A DNA stretch of 64,000 bases from Pseudomonas alloputida. Lineage in GTDB: Bacteria > Pseudomonadota > Gammaproteobacteria > Pseudomonadales > Pseudomonadaceae. This document shows, piece after piece, positions 31,231 through 41,213 of the stretch. The first letter of the stretch is position 1. Each line of letters begins with the position of its first letter. The position numbers were made by a program, and so were the translations under genes. The stretch lies in NCBI RefSeq assembly GCF_021283545.2, contig NZ_CP128540.1, positions 4,809,501 through 4,873,500 of the forward strand. Direction: 5' to 3'. The notes beneath the pieces were generated by a model. The model made no database searches, was not told the DNA's origin, and worked only from the letters and a program-made list of their open reading frames with translations.

Positions 31231-32415
31231 ATGTCCGAACGACTCCCCGAACCCGATCTCGACTATCTCAAACGCGTGCTGCTGGAAATGCTCGCCATCC
31301 CCAGCCCCACCGGCTTCACCGACACCATCGTGCGCTACGTGGCCGAACGCCTTGACGAACTGGGCATCCCCTTCGAGCTGACCCGCCGCGGCACCATTCG
31401 CGCCACCCTCAAAGGCCGGCAGGCCACCCCCGACCGCGCCGTCTCTGCCCACCTGGATACCATCGGCGCCAGCGTGCGCCAATTGCAGGACAATGGCCGC
31501 CTGGCCCTGGCGCCCGTCGGCTGCTGGTCCAGCCGTTTTGCCGAGGGCAGCCGGGTTAGCGTGTTTACCGATACCGGGGTATTCCGTGGCAGCGTGCTGC
31601 CGCTGATGGCCAGCGGGCATGCATTCAACACGGCGATCGACCAGATGCCGATCAGCTGGGACCACGTGGAAGTGCGCCTGGATGCCTACTGCGCCACGCG
31701 CGCTGACTGTGAGGCACTGGGCGTGAGCATTGGTGATTTCGTGGCCTTCGACCCATTGCCCGAGTTCACCGAAAGCGGCCACATCAGCGCCCGTCACCTG
31801 GACGACAAGGCTGGCGTAGCGGCATTGCTGGCGGCACTGAAGGCTGTGGTGGAAAGCGGCCGCCAGCCGCTGATCGACTGCCACCCGCTGTTCACCATCA
31901 CCGAGGAGACCGGCTCGGGTGCAGCCGGCGCCCTGCCCTGGGACGTCAGCGAGTTCGTCGGCATCGACATCGCCCCGGTGGCGCCCGGGCAGGCTTCCAG
32001 CGAGCATGCGGTCAGTGTGGCCATGCAGGACTCGTCGGGGCCTTACGACTACCACCTGTCCCGGCACCTGCTGAAACTGGCCGGCGACCATGACTTGCCG
32101 GTGCGGCGCGACCTGTTCCGCTATTACTTCAGCGATGCCCATTCGGCGGTGACTGCCGGGCACGATATTCGTACCGCGCTGGTGGCGTTCGGTTGCGATG
32201 CCACCCATGGTTACGAGCGCACCCATATCGACAGCCTGGCAGCGCTGAGCCGGTTGTTGTCAGCCTACCTGCTGAGCCCGCCCGTATTTGCCAGCGATTC
32301 GCAGCCGGCCAATACGTCACTTGAGCGCTTCAGCCACCAGCTGGAGCACGATGCGCAGATGGAAAGCGACACGCGGGTACCGGCCGTGGACAGCCTGGTC
32401 GGAAACAAAGGCTAA
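31231..32415 (+). CDS. Osmoprotectant NAGGN system M42 family peptidase
   Basis: 394 residues from ATG 31231 (MSERLPEPDLDYLKRVLLEM) with GGAGG 7 bp upstream; the frame to 30976 crosses ngg and the repeat and is rejected. Metal ligands are visible: VSAHLDT, RHLDDKAGVAAL, ITEETGSG, and the late TRTALVAFGCDATHGYERTH-like region (DIRTALVAF). It is the third member of the NAGGN gene set and may recycle the peptide; that role is inferred from context. Confidence 0.88.
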   Translation: MSERLPEPDLDYLKRVLLEMLAIPSPTGFTDTIVRYVAERLDELGIPFELTRRGTIRATLKGRQATPDRAVSAHLDTIGASVRQLQDNGRLALAPVGCWSSRFAEGSRVSVFTDTGVFRGSVLPLMASGHAFNTAIDQMPISWDHVEVRLDAYCATRADCEALGVSIGDFVAFDPLPEFTESGHISARHLDDKAGVAALLAALKAVVESGRQPLIDCHPLFTITEETGSGAAGALPWDVSEFVGIDIAPVAPGQASSEHAVSVAMQDSSGPYDYHLSRHLLKLAGDHDLPVRRDLFRYYFSDAHSAVTAGHDIRTALVAFGCDATHGYERTHIDSLAALSRLLSAYLLSPPVFASDSQPANTSLERFSHQLEHDAQMESDTRVPAVDSLVGNKG

Positions 32416-32498
32416 ACGCCCTTGGGGCTGCAAAGCGGCCCCAACACCTCGAATGTTTCGCGTAGCATGCCCATACCTATTTCAGACACCGCCCGACC

Positions 32499-32726
32499 AT
32501 GCTGATCCCCTACGACCAATTGCAAGCCGAAACCCTGACCCGCCTGATTGAGGACTTCGTCACCCGCGACGGCACTGACAACGGCGACGACACCCCGCTG
32601 GAAACCCGCGTGCTACGGGTACGCCAGGCATTGGCCAAAGGCCAGGCTTTCATCCTGTTCGACCTGGAAAGCCAGCAATGCCAGTTGCTGGCCAAGCATG
32701 ATGTGCCCCGCGAGCTGCTCGAATAG
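32499..32726 (+). CDS. YheU family protein (UPF0270)
   Basis: 75 residues, MLIPYDQLQAETLTRLIEDF, TRDGTDNGDDTPLETRVLRV, the full YheU/PF06794 pattern at the usual length. Structure-known but function unknown. It lies alone between the M42 gene and the convergent csrA-like gene (14-bp gap). Confidence 0.9.
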   Translation: MLIPYDQLQAETLTRLIEDFVTRDGTDNGDDTPLETRVLRVRQALAKGQAFILFDLESQQCQLLAKHDVPRELLE

Positions 32727-32740
32727 CAGGCCAGGCCTCT

Positions 32741-32920
32741 TCAGGCCTTGCTCTGCTTGGACGCCTTGATGCGCTTGTAAACTTCGGCTCGATGCACCGG
32801 CACCTCACGCGGAGCAGCCACACCAAAGCGCACCACGCCGTCCCGGGTCTCTACCACCATGATCCGGATGTCATCGCCAATCACGATGACCTCCCCTACT
32901 TCGCGCCCTATTACCAGCAT
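32741..32920 (-). CDS. CsrA/RsmA-like RNA-binding regulator paralogue
   Basis: 59 residues from ATG 32920: MLVIGREVGEVIVIGDDIRI, then VRFGVAAPREVPVHRAEVYK. The CsrA fold is clear, but it differs from canonical RsmA/CsrA: MLVIGR in place of MLILTR, and VHRAEVY in place of VHREEIY. Pseudomonads carry several CsrA paralogues; this is one of the divergent ones. It could bind GGA motifs in mRNA leaders. AGGA lies upstream of the start. Confidence 0.9.
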   Translation of the reverse strand: MLVIGREVGEVIVIGDDIRIMVVETRDGVVRFGVAAPREVPVHRAEVYKRIKASKQSKA

Positions 32921-33040
32921 GTTCCGATCCTCCTGCGAAAGGGAAAACCGGAGCCTGCCCCGTAGGCATTCAGCTACTCAATAGTTCCACTGCGATTCAG
33001 AAGCCTCTTACACTTTTGAGTAACTACTCCTACAGACCAA

Positions 33041-33850
33041 TCATCGCGACGGGGCTTTTGCCCGCATTTTCACCGCCATTTCGGCCATCTCGTCATACAG
33101 CCGCTCAGGGGCCTGGCGTTTCAGTTGCCAGGCCTGGCGTCCTGCCTCATGAGGCAGGATGAGGAACTCGCCTGCAGCGACCTGCTGATGGATATAGTCG
33201 GCAATGTCCGCCGCACTGATCGGCGAACCTTCGAGCAGCTTGCCCACCTGCGCCTTCATCGCCGGGTTCGGCCCGCGGAACGAGTCCAGCAGGTTGGTCT
33301 GGAAGAACGACGGGCACACCACGTGCACCGCCACCTCCACCTGACGCAACTCCACCAGCAGGCTTTCCGACAAGGCCAGCACACCGGCCTTGGCCACGTT
33401 GTAGTTGCTCATGCCCGGGCCCTGCATCAGTGCGGCCATCGAGGCGACATTGATAATGCGCCCCTTGCTGCGCTCCAGCAGCGGCAGGAAGGCCTTGCAG
33501 CCCTTGACCACGCCCATCAGATTGACCGCGATCTGCCAGTCCCAGTCCTCCAGCGTCAGTTCGGCGAAGAGCCCGCCCGAAGCGACGCCGGCGTTGTTGA
33601 CGATCACATCGACCCCACCGAACTTCGCTTCGCAGGCCTGGGCCAGGGCCGTCAGCTGGCTATAGTCGCGCACATCGCAGCGCTGGACGAAGCCGTCGCC
33701 ACCGGCCTGGCGAACCTGCTCCAGCGTTTCGCGCAGTCCGGCTTCGTTGACATCGGCCAATGCCAGGCGCCAGCCCTCACGGGCCCAGCGCTGGGCGATC
33801 TCGCGGCCGAGGCCAGACCCGGCGCCGGTGATCATGATGCGTTTTTGCAT
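33041..33850 (-). CDS. Short-chain dehydrogenase/reductase (SDR)
   Basis: 269 residues from ATG 33850 (MQKRIMITGAGSGLGREIAQ); the longer frame to 33895 has no support. Classical SDR features: TGAGSGLG at 8-15, NNAG, Ser in NVASMAAL and the YNVAK catalytic Tyr/Lys. The C-terminus (PHEAGRQAWQLKRQAPERLY) fits the SDR subgroup acting on acyl or hydroxyl substrates; the substrate is unknown. Confidence 0.88.
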   Translation of the reverse strand: MQKRIMITGAGSGLGREIAQRWAREGWRLALADVNEAGLRETLEQVRQAGGDGFVQRCDVRDYSQLTALAQACEAKFGGVDVIVNNAGVASGGLFAELTLEDWDWQIAVNLMGVVKGCKAFLPLLERSKGRIINVASMAALMQGPGMSNYNVAKAGVLALSESLLVELRQVEVAVHVVCPSFFQTNLLDSFRGPNPAMKAQVGKLLEGSPISAADIADYIHQQVAAGEFLILPHEAGRQAWQLKRQAPERLYDEMAEMAVKMRAKAPSR

Positions 33851-34056
33851 GGTCGCAGGCCTTGTTTTGACAGGGAGTCCGGTGAGTCTAATCAAGGCGT
33901 CGCCATCCGGGAGGATTCATCAGGGCAGTGAATGGGCGGGCATGATTGGGTAGACGGCTGCACGGGGATGGAATCTTTACCAACCCGCACCGGTCCGAAT
34001 TATCGAGAGGCCAGCAATCTCAGGCTCTTGCCCCCTAATCACGCAAGGACTTTGAC

Positions 34057-34209
34057 ATGACCACGATCCTTATCATCATCCTGATTCTGCTGCTGATCGG
34101 TGGCTTACCGGTCTTCCCCCACTCGCGCAGCTGGGGCTATGGCCCTTCCGGCATAATCGGCGTGGTGTTGGTGATTCTGTTGGTATTACTGTTGCTTGGG
34201 ATGATATGA
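34057..34209 (+). CDS. DUF3309 family small membrane protein
   Basis: 50 residues: MTTILIIILILLLIGGLPVF, PHSRSWGYGPSGIIG, then a second hydrophobic segment. The central PxWPHSRxWGYGPSG-type motif marks DUF3309. AAGGAC precedes the start. Function unknown. Confidence 0.88.
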   Translation: MTTILIIILILLLIGGLPVFPHSRSWGYGPSGIIGVVLVILLVLLLLGMI

Positions 34210-34423
34210 CGCGCTGCGGATAGCCACTTCAAAAAGCCACGTGAGGTGAATGGCAAGCGGGTCGCAATACCCGGTTGCCATCCTGGATAGCGAAGGTGAT
34301 TAAACAGTATGGCTTCATTGACCAGCCCCCAAATGTGCCGTCCTCCATGAAGGCGCTCACGACATGAGGGGAGCATGGGCAGAGCACCAACCTGTCTGGA
34401 GGCCATCGCCGACTGCATGAAAT

Positions 34424-34452
34424 AAAAAACGCCCCGACAAGCGGGGCGTTTT
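34424..34452 (-). terminator. Terminator of the actP operon
   Basis: AACGCCCCG/CGGGGCGTT stem with A-run and T-run on both sides, 19 bp beyond the actP stop; can work in both directions. Confidence 0.85.
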
Positions 34453-34470
34453 CAATGCAGGGGATTGATG

Positions 34471-36135
34471 TTAGTGCGAGACCGCCCCGCTGGCACCCAG
34501 GCCAGTCTGCGAACGCACGAACTGCGGGAAGAACAGCGCGCGCTCATCCTCAGCCGCCTTGGACTTGTCGGTGACCGAGAAGAACCAGATGCTGACGAAG
34601 GCAATGGCCATCGAGAACAGCGCCGGGTACTCGTACGGGTAGATGGGTTTCTCGTGGCCGAGAATCTGTACCCAGATGGTCGGGCCAAGGATCATCAGCG
34701 TCACCGCACTCACCAGGCCCAGCCAGCCGCCGATCATGGCGCCGCGGGTGGTCAGCTTCTTCCAGTACATCGAAAGCAGCAGTACCGGGAAGTTGCAGCT
34801 GGCCGCAATGGAGAACGCCAGGCCGACCATGAAGGCGATGTTCTGCTTCTCGAACAGAATCCCCAGGCCGATCGCCAGTACACCCAGGGCGACAGTGGTG
34901 ATCTTCGATACGCGGATCTCGTCCTTGTCGTTGGCTTTGCCCTTGCGCCAGACGCTGGCGTACAGGTCGTGGGACACTGCCGAGGCACCGGCCAGGGTCA
35001 GGCCAGCCACCACCGCCAGGATGGTGGCAAAGGCCACCGCCGAGATGAAGCCGAGGAACACACTGCCCCCCACCGCATTGGCCAGGTGCACCGCGGCCAT
35101 GTTGTTGCCGCCCAGCAGAGCGCCTGCGGCGTCCTTGAATTCCGGGTTGGTGCTGACCAGCAGGATCGCGCCAAAGCCAATGATGAAGGTGAGGATGTAG
35201 AAGTAGCCGATGAAGCCGGTGGCGTACAGCACGCTCTTGCGCGCTTCCTTGGCGTCACTGACGGTGAAGAAGCGCATCAGGATGTGCGGCAGGCCGGCAG
35301 TACCGAACATCAGTGCCAGGCCCAGGGAGAATGCCGAGATCGGGTCCTTGACCAGGCCGCCGGGGCTCATGATCGCCTCGCCCTTGGCGTGTACCTTGAT
35401 CGCTTCGGAGAACAGCGTGTTGAAGTCAAAGCCTACGTGCTTCATGACCATCAGCGCCATGAAACTGGCACCGGACAGCAGCAGCACAGCCTTGATGATC
35501 TGTACCCAGGTGGTGGCCAGCATGCCGCCGAACAGCACGTACAGGCACATCAGGATACCCACCAGGATCACCGCCACATGGTAGTCCAGGCCGAACAGCA
35601 GCTCGATCAGCTTGCCGGCGCCGACCATCTGCGCGATCAGGTAGAACGCCACCACCACCAGCGAACCGGAGGCCGACAGGGTGCGGATTTCCTTTTGCCC
35701 GAGGCGGTACGAGGCCACGTCGGCGAAGGTGTACTTGCCCAGGTTGCGCAAGCGTTCGGCAATCAGGAAAAGAATGATCGGCCAGCCAACCAGGAAGCCG
35801 ATCGAGTAGATCAGGCCGTCGTAACCCGAGGTGAACACCAGCGCGGAAATACCCAGGAACGAGGCGGCCGACATGTAGTCGCCAGCAATCGCCAGGCCGT
35901 TCTGGAAGCCGGTGATCTTGCCCCCGGCAGCGTAGTAGTCCGATGCCGACTTGTTGCGTTTGGAGGCCCAATAGGTGATGCCGAGGGTGAAGGCGACGAA
36001 GGCCACGAACATGGCGATGGCGGAAACGTTCAGCGGTTGTTTCTGCACCTCGCCGGTCAGGGCATCGGCGGCCCACACGGCGGGTGCGAAGGCTCCGCAG
36101 GCCAATACGGCCAGGGCTTTGACTTGGCGAATCAT
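34471..36135 (-). CDS. actP: Cation/acetate symporter ActP
   Basis: 554 residues of the sodium:solute symporter family, with a leader ([20 protein letters not shown]) and about 13 membrane segments. Motifs: [40 protein letters not shown], and [20 protein letters not shown], as in ActP. It imports acetate and glycolate. Its start overlaps the DUF485 gene stop by 4 bp, the usual yjcH-actP pair. Confidence 0.94.
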   Translation of the reverse strand: MIRQVKALAVLACGAFAPAVWAADALTGEVQKQPLNVSAIAMFVAFVAFTLGITYWASKRNKSASDYYAAGGKITGFQNGLAIAGDYMSAASFLGISALVFTSGYDGLIYSIGFLVGWPIILFLIAERLRNLGKYTFADVASYRLGQKEIRTLSASGSLVVVAFYLIAQMVGAGKLIELLFGLDYHVAVILVGILMCLYVLFGGMLATTWVQIIKAVLLLSGASFMALMVMKHVGFDFNTLFSEAIKVHAKGEAIMSPGGLVKDPISAFSLGLALMFGTAGLPHILMRFFTVSDAKEARKSVLYATGFIGYFYILTFIIGFGAILLVSTNPEFKDAAGALLGGNNMAAVHLANAVGGSVFLGFISAVAFATILAVVAGLTLAGASAVSHDLYASVWRKGKANDKDEIRVSKITTVALGVLAIGLGILFEKQNIAFMVGLAFSIAASCNFPVLLLSMYWKKLTTRGAMIGGWLGLVSAVTLMILGPTIWVQILGHEKPIYPYEYPALFSMAIAFVSIWFFSVTDKSKAAEDERALFFPQFVRSQTGLGASGAVSH

Positions 36136-36443
36136 TGTTGCGCCTCCTTCAGGATTTCCTTGTTCAGCTCATCGAATTCGCCGTTGGCGCGGCGCACGTA
36201 GATGGCGGTCAGGACGAATGCCGAAACGATCAGGCCGACGCCCAGGGGAATGCCCCAGGTAATCGATGACTCAGGACTGAGCTTGGCGCCCAGCACATGA
36301 GGACCGTAGGCGATCAGGAGGATGAAGGCGCAGTACAGGCCGAGCATGATCGCCGAGAGAATCCAGGCGAACCGTTCGCGTTTGGTGACCAGCTCCTTGA
36401 AACGGGGGCTGTTTTGTATCGAGAGGTAAATGCTGTCGTTCAT
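36132..36443 (-). CDS. yjcH: DUF485 membrane protein (YjcH), actP partner
   Basis: 103 residues from ATG 36443 ([20 protein letters not shown]). Two membrane segments ([20 protein letters not shown] and [20 protein letters not shown]) and the DUF485 pattern [13 protein letters not shown]. Co-transcribed with actP. Confidence 0.92.
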   Translation of the reverse strand: MNDSIYLSIQNSPRFKELVTKRERFAWILSAIMLGLYCAFILLIAYGPHVLGAKLSPESSITWGIPLGVGLIVSAFVLTAIYVRRANGEFDELNKEILKEAQQ

Positions 36444-36577
36444 TGTTTTTGTCCTAGCAGCACAGATACGGGATGGAACCCACACCCTTACTTTATGCTG
36501 CCGATGGACGCCAACCAGACGACCTTAGTCTTAGATGCAACGGTGTTTTACCGATTGCGTAACAAAGTGATGACCCG

Positions 36578-36621
36578 TTCGCGGGTAAACCCGCACCCGT
36601 AGGAGCGGGTTTACCCGCGAA
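36578..36621. repeat. REP pair
   Basis: Two facing copies of the TTCGCGGGTAAACCCGC / GCGGGTTTACCCGCGAA element between yjcH and the binding protein gene. Confidence 0.85.
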
Positions 36622-36647
36622 GAAACAACATTGGCCCTGGAAGGCTT

Positions 36648-37508
36648 TTACTTGCCAGTCCACTCCTTCACACGATCAGGGTGCTTGGCGACCCAGTCCT
36701 TGGCGGCCGCTTCAGGCTTGGCCCCTTCCTGGATCGCCAGCATCACCTCGCCAATCTCGTCCTTGGACTGCCAGTTGAACTTCTTCAGGAACTCCGCCAC
36801 TTCCGGTGCCTTGGTGGCCAGTTCCTTGCTGCCGATGCTGTTCACGGTTTCTGCCGCGCCATATACGCCTTTCGGGTCTTCGAGGAACTTCAGCTTCCAC
36901 TTGGCGAACATCCAGTGCGGAACCCAGCCGGTCACCGCAATCGACTGCTGCTTGGCATAGGCACGGCCCAGTTCCGCAGTCATCGCCGCACCCGAGCTGG
37001 CCTGCAACTTGTAACTGGTCAGGCCATAGTCCTTGATCGCCTGGTCGGTCTTGAGCATCACACCGGAGCCTGCGTCGATGCCAACAATCCTGTCCTTGAA
37101 GCTGTTATCGGTCTTGAGGTCGGCAATGCTCACTGCCTTGACGTACTCGGGGACGATCAGGCCGATCTTGGCGTCCTTGAAGTTCGGGCCGTAGTCGACC
37201 ACGTTGTCCTTGTTCTTGGCCCAGTACTCACCGTGAGTCACCGGCAACCAGGCCGACAACATGGCATCGAGCTTGCCCGTTGCCACACCCTGCCACATGA
37301 TTCCCGTGGCCACGGCCTGCAACTTCACGTCATAGCCGAGTTTTTGCTTGATTACTTCGGCAGCCACGTTGGTGGTCGCCACGCTGTCGGCCCAACCATC
37401 CACGTAACCAATGCTTACTTCTTTGGCCATAGCCTGTGCAGCGCTCATGGCCATTACCAGGGCGGTGCCCACGCCCAGGAAACGTCGCATTTTCTTCAAA
37501 GTTGCCAT
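36648..37508 (-). CDS. Glycine betaine/choline-type ABC substrate-binding protein (OpuAC)
   Basis: 286 residues from ATG 37508, preceded by GGGGA; TTG 37511 is an alternative. Signal peptide (MRRFLGVGTALVMAMSAAQA) then the OpuAC domain: VSIGYVDGWADSVATTNVAA, LDAMLSAWLPVTHGEYWAKN, VGIDAGSGVM. The Trp/Tyr residues fit quaternary-amine binding. No permease or ATPase gene is adjacent, so it must pair with a transporter elsewhere. Substrate is inferred. Confidence 0.88.
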   Translation of the reverse strand: MATLKKMRRFLGVGTALVMAMSAAQAMAKEVSIGYVDGWADSVATTNVAAEVIKQKLGYDVKLQAVATGIMWQGVATGKLDAMLSAWLPVTHGEYWAKNKDNVVDYGPNFKDAKIGLIVPEYVKAVSIADLKTDNSFKDRIVGIDAGSGVMLKTDQAIKDYGLTSYKLQASSGAAMTAELGRAYAKQQSIAVTGWVPHWMFAKWKLKFLEDPKGVYGAAETVNSIGSKELATKAPEVAEFLKKFNWQSKDEIGEVMLAIQEGAKPEAAAKDWVAKHPDRVKEWTGK

Positions 37509-37705
37509 CAAAGCATCCCCTCGTCAGGTCTTGGAGATTGCATCATCTTCCTGCAACACAAGACGACCTGATCCAGCTGCGACCTGCACCCGCCCCATAT
37601 GCGACAGCACTATGCCATTAGCGCCATCGGCCTACCTCGGCCTGCGCGATCCTTGCATGCCAAAGGTTTGGCGCCGGGCTACTATCTAACCTTTTGTGCC
37701 AGACG

Positions 37706-39271
37706 ATGGACCGCCACATGCCCAGTTGTAGCCGCCTGTTATTGCCGTTGTACCTGCTAGCCTGCCTGCTGGCCCTGGTCGGGCTGGGGGGGCTCTGGTA
37801 CGGGCTGGGCAAGCCTGTGCACCTGCCCGATGCGGCCAGCCCTGCACACAAGCTGCAATGCGCTTCGTACACGCCGTTCGACAAAGACCAGTCGCCTTAC
37901 GACCAGCCGTTTCGCCTGCGCCCAGCGCGGATGGACGCCGACCTGGCGTTACTGGCCGAGCGGTTTCAGTGCATCCGTACCTATTCCATGAGCGGTCTTG
38001 AGGCAATCCCGGCGCTGGCACGCAAGCATGGGCTGAAGGTGATGCTGGGCGCCTGGGTGAACGCCCACCCGGCCGACACCGAGAAGGAAATCAACCTGCT
38101 GATCGCTGCTGCCAACGCCAACCCTGACGTGGTCAGCGCCGTGATCGTCGGCAATGAGACACTGTTGCGCAAGGAGGTGACCGGTGCCCACCTGGCCAAA
38201 TTGATCGCACGGGTGAAGCGCCAGGTCAAGGTGCCCGTGACCTACGCCGATGTCTGGGAATTCTGGCTGCAGCACCCGCAGGTGGCCCCGGTAGTGGACT
38301 TCCTGACCATCCATCTTCTGCCCTACTGGGAGGACGACCCGCGTGGCATCGACGATGCTTTGGCCCACGTTGCCGATGTGCGCCGGGTGTTCGGCACACG
38401 CTTCGCGCCCAAGGACATACTGATTGGCGAAACCGGCTGGCCCAGCGAAGGCCGCCAACGCGAAACGGCGGTGCCCAGCCGGGTCAATGAGGCGCGCTTC
38501 ATCCGTGGCTTCGTGGCCATGGCCGAGCGCAATGGCTGGCACTACAACCTGATCGAAGCCTTCGATCAGCCCTGGAAACGCGCCAATGAGGGCGCGGTGG
38601 GTGGTTACTGGGGGCTATACGACGCGGACCGACAGGACAAAGGCGTGCTCGAAGGGCCCGTGAGCAACCTGCATGACTGGCCGCAGTGGTTGCTGGCCAG
38701 CGCCGTGCTGACGGTGATCATGCTGGTGCTGGCCGGGCGCCCCGCTACACCGATGGCCGCCGTGCTGCTGCCACTGCTGGCAGCGTTTGGCGCCGCTTGC
38801 CTGGGCCTGTGGGGCGAGTTGATGCGCACCCATGCGCGCTTTGCCGGGGAATGGCTGTGGGCACTGATGCTGGCCGGGCTGAACCTGCTGGTACTGGCCC
38901 ATGCGTTGTTGGCGCTGGCGCGGCGGGCCGGCTGGCGTGAACGCTTGTTCGCCTGGCTGCAGGTGCGAGCCGGCTGGCTGTTGCTGGCGGCGGGCTTCGC
39001 TGCGGCGGTGAGCATGCTGGCAATGGTGTTCGACCCACGCTACCGCAGCTTCCCCAGCGCGGCGCTGGCGTTGCCGGCGCTGGTTTATGTGCTGTGGCCG
39101 GTGCGGGCGCGACGGGCGGAGGTGGCGTTGCTGGCGTTCATCGTCGGCGCCGGGGTGGCGCCGCAGTTGTTCGTGGAAGGGCTGGAGAACCAGCAGGCCT
39201 GGGGCTGGGCGGTGGTGAGTGTGCTGATGACAGCGGCATTGTGGCGAAGCCTGCGGATGCGCCAGGCTTGA
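37706..39271 (+). CDS. GH17-type glucanase/glucan synthase-like membrane protein
   Basis: 521 residues from ATG 37706 (TTG 37694 and ATG 37718 are alternatives; no strong ribosome site). An N-terminal membrane anchor is followed by a GH17 domain with the two catalytic Glu in IVGNETLLR (E151) and GETGWPSEG (E242). After ~330 there are about seven membrane segments. Related Pseudomonas proteins are annotated as beta-glucan synthases or transglycosylases. May act on periplasmic or surface glucan. Confidence 0.82.
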   Translation: MDRHMPSCSRLLLPLYLLACLLALVGLGGLWYGLGKPVHLPDAASPAHKLQCASYTPFDKDQSPYDQPFRLRPARMDADLALLAERFQCIRTYSMSGLEAIPALARKHGLKVMLGAWVNAHPADTEKEINLLIAAANANPDVVSAVIVGNETLLRKEVTGAHLAKLIARVKRQVKVPVTYADVWEFWLQHPQVAPVVDFLTIHLLPYWEDDPRGIDDALAHVADVRRVFGTRFAPKDILIGETGWPSEGRQRETAVPSRVNEARFIRGFVAMAERNGWHYNLIEAFDQPWKRANEGAVGGYWGLYDADRQDKGVLEGPVSNLHDWPQWLLASAVLTVIMLVLAGRPATPMAAVLLPLLAAFGAACLGLWGELMRTHARFAGEWLWALMLAGLNLLVLAHALLALARRAGWRERLFAWLQVRAGWLLLAAGFAAAVSMLAMVFDPRYRSFPSAALALPALVYVLWPVRARRAEVALLAFIVGAGVAPQLFVEGLENQQAWGWAVVSVLMTAALWRSLRMRQA

Positions 39272-39358
39272 TACTGCATATCCCTTGAGCCCGGCGCGGA
39301 CCTTGTGGGAGCAACTGTCTTGCTCAATTTCTGAAAGCTGGCGCGATCCCGCAGCTGC

Positions 39359-39724
39359 TTACAATGGGGGTTGCCTGACCAGGCGCAACCCCGCCAGCAC
39401 CAGCGCAAACACCGCAATGCTGGCGGTGTACAGCACCAGCGCCGGCACCGCGAACACCAGTGCCAACACTGCCAGCCACCAGCCGGCACGCGCGGAAACG
39501 AACTGGGCCAGTAGCGCAAGGCCCAATCCGCCCCAGGCCATGACTTGATGGTGAATGCCCAACCCCAGCAGCGAACGCACCTCGCACTGCCAATAGGCGG
39601 TCGGCACTGCGCACAGCCCTACCCACTGGCCGTCCTCCATCAGGCCGTAACGCACGCCATAACTGGCCGCGAGCCAACCCCCCAGGAACAGCAGCAACAG
39701 CGCCGTCGGCAGCGAACGAGACAT
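39359..39724 (-). CDS. Small membrane protein, unknown function
   Basis: 121 residues from ATG 39724 (MSRSLPTALLLLFLGGWLAA). Three hydrophobic segments; two Cys in the first loop (GLCAVPTAYWQCEVRSLLG). Convergent to the GH17 gene. No family recognised. Confidence 0.72.
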   Translation of the reverse strand: MSRSLPTALLLLFLGGWLAASYGVRYGLMEDGQWVGLCAVPTAYWQCEVRSLLGLGIHHQVMAWGGLGLALLAQFVSARAGWWLAVLALVFAVPALVLYTASIAVFALVLAGLRLVRQPPL

Positions 39725-39914
39725 CCTGTTCTCCAATAGCGGTAATCGAAAGCATCCATGATCGCTTATGCCCGTTTCTAAGGCAAAATCACACCCCGGC
39801 AGCTATGTTGCAGATAGCAAGTACGCCAAATGCCACCGCAGCGGGCAACTTTGCCCGCCTGGTTGTGGTCCTAGCCTGCACACTGCTCGACCTTGCGTTC
39901 TTTTGGGGGATTAC

Positions 39915-41213
39915 ATGCTTCGATCTTTGCGCCTCGCTGCCCTGCTCGGCAGCTTGCTCATGGCTGTGGCCGCTTCAGCGCGGGATATCGACGCTGCCAG
40001 CTATGGCTACCCTCTTACCAACCCGTTCGAGGCCACCATCGCCACCACGCCGCCGGACAAGCGCCCTGAGCTGCCCAGCGACGATGAAATCACTCAGTCC
40101 GACTACAGCCTGAACTTGCGCCCGGAGCGCGAGTTCACGTTGCCCGACAACTTCTGGGCAGTGAAGAAGCTCAAGTACCGCCTGGCCCGCCAGGATCACG
40201 AAGCGCCGCTGATCTTCATCATCGCCGGCACCGGCGCGCCCTACAGCAGCAGCATCAATGAATACCTGAAAAAGCTGTTCTACCAGGCCGGCTTCCACGT
40301 GGTGCAACTGTCATCGCCCACCAGCTATGACTTCATGAGTGCGGCCTCGCGCTTTGCTACCCCCGGCATCAGCCAGGAAGACGCCGAAGACATGTACCGG
40401 GTGATGCAGGCCGTGCGCGCCCATCATCCACGCCTGCCGGTCAGTGATTTCTACCTCACCGGTTACAGCCTGGGTGCGCTGGACGCCGCCTTCGTCAGCC
40501 ACCTGGACGAAACCCGCCGCAGCTTCAACTTCAAGCGTGTGCTGCTGCTCAACCCACCGGTCAACCTCTACACCTCGATCAACAACCTCGACAAGCTGGT
40601 GCAGACCCAGGTCAAGGGCATCGACCGCAGCACCACGTTCTACGAGCTGATGCTGGAAAAACTCACCCGTTACTTCCAGGACAAGGGCTACATCGACCTG
40701 AACGACGCCCTGCTGTACGACTTCCAGCAGTCGCGCCAGCACCTGTCCAACGAACAGATGGCCATGCTGATCGGCACTTCGTTCCGCTTCTCGGCAGCGG
40801 ACATCGCCTTCACTTCCGACCTGATCAACCGCCGCGGCCTGATCATTCCGCCGAAGTTCCCGATCACCGAAGGCAGCAGCCTCACGCCGTTCTTCAAGCG
40901 CGCCCTGCAGTGCGACTTCGACTGCTACATGACCGAACAGGTAATTCCGATGTGGCGCGCCCGCACCGACGGCAACAGCATCCTGCAGTTGGTCAACCAG
41001 GTCAGCCTGTATGCCCTGGAAGACTACCTGCGCAGCAGTGACAAGATCGCCGTGATGCACAACGCCGACGACGTCATTCTCGGCCCGGGCGACATTGGCT
41101 TCCTGCGCAAGGTGTTCGGCGAACGGCTGACCCTCTACCCCCATGGCGGCCATTGCGGCAACCTCAACTACCGCGTCAACAGTGACGCCATGCTGGAGTT
41201 CTTCCGTGGTTAA
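39915..41213 (+). CDS. Periplasmic alpha/beta-hydrolase-like protein upstream of mlaA
   Basis: 432 residues from ATG 39915, which starts a signal peptide (MLRSLRLAALLGSLLMAVAA). The core has PLIFIIAGTGAPYSSSIN (oxyanion region), the nucleophile elbow GYSLGALDA, and late MHNADDVILGPGDIGFL and GGHCGNLNY, which could supply Asp and His. In databases relatives are often mislabelled as protein kinases. Its stop overlaps the mlaA start by 8 bp, suggesting a shared role in envelope lipid handling. Confidence 0.8.
   Translation: MLRSLRLAALLGSLLMAVAASARDIDAASYGYPLTNPFEATIATTPPDKRPELPSDDEITQSDYSLNLRPEREFTLPDNFWAVKKLKYRLARQDHEAPLIFIIAGTGAPYSSSINEYLKKLFYQAGFHVVQLSSPTSYDFMSAASRFATPGISQEDAEDMYRVMQAVRAHHPRLPVSDFYLTGYSLGALDAAFVSHLDETRRSFNFKRVLLLNPPVNLYTSINNLDKLVQTQVKGIDRSTTFYELMLEKLTRYFQDKGYIDLNDALLYDFQQSRQHLSNEQMAMLIGTSFRFSAADIAFTSDLINRRGLIIPPKFPITEGSSLTPFFKRALQCDFDCYMTEQVIPMWRARTDGNSILQLVNQVSLYALEDYLRSSDKIAVMHNADDVILGPGDIGFLRKVFGERLTLYPHGGHCGNLNYRVNSDAMLEFFRG

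Noticed and set aside
34465-36201. A 578-codon plus-strand frame across actP
   Set aside because: His/Gln/Asp-rich shadow of the ActP membrane segments.
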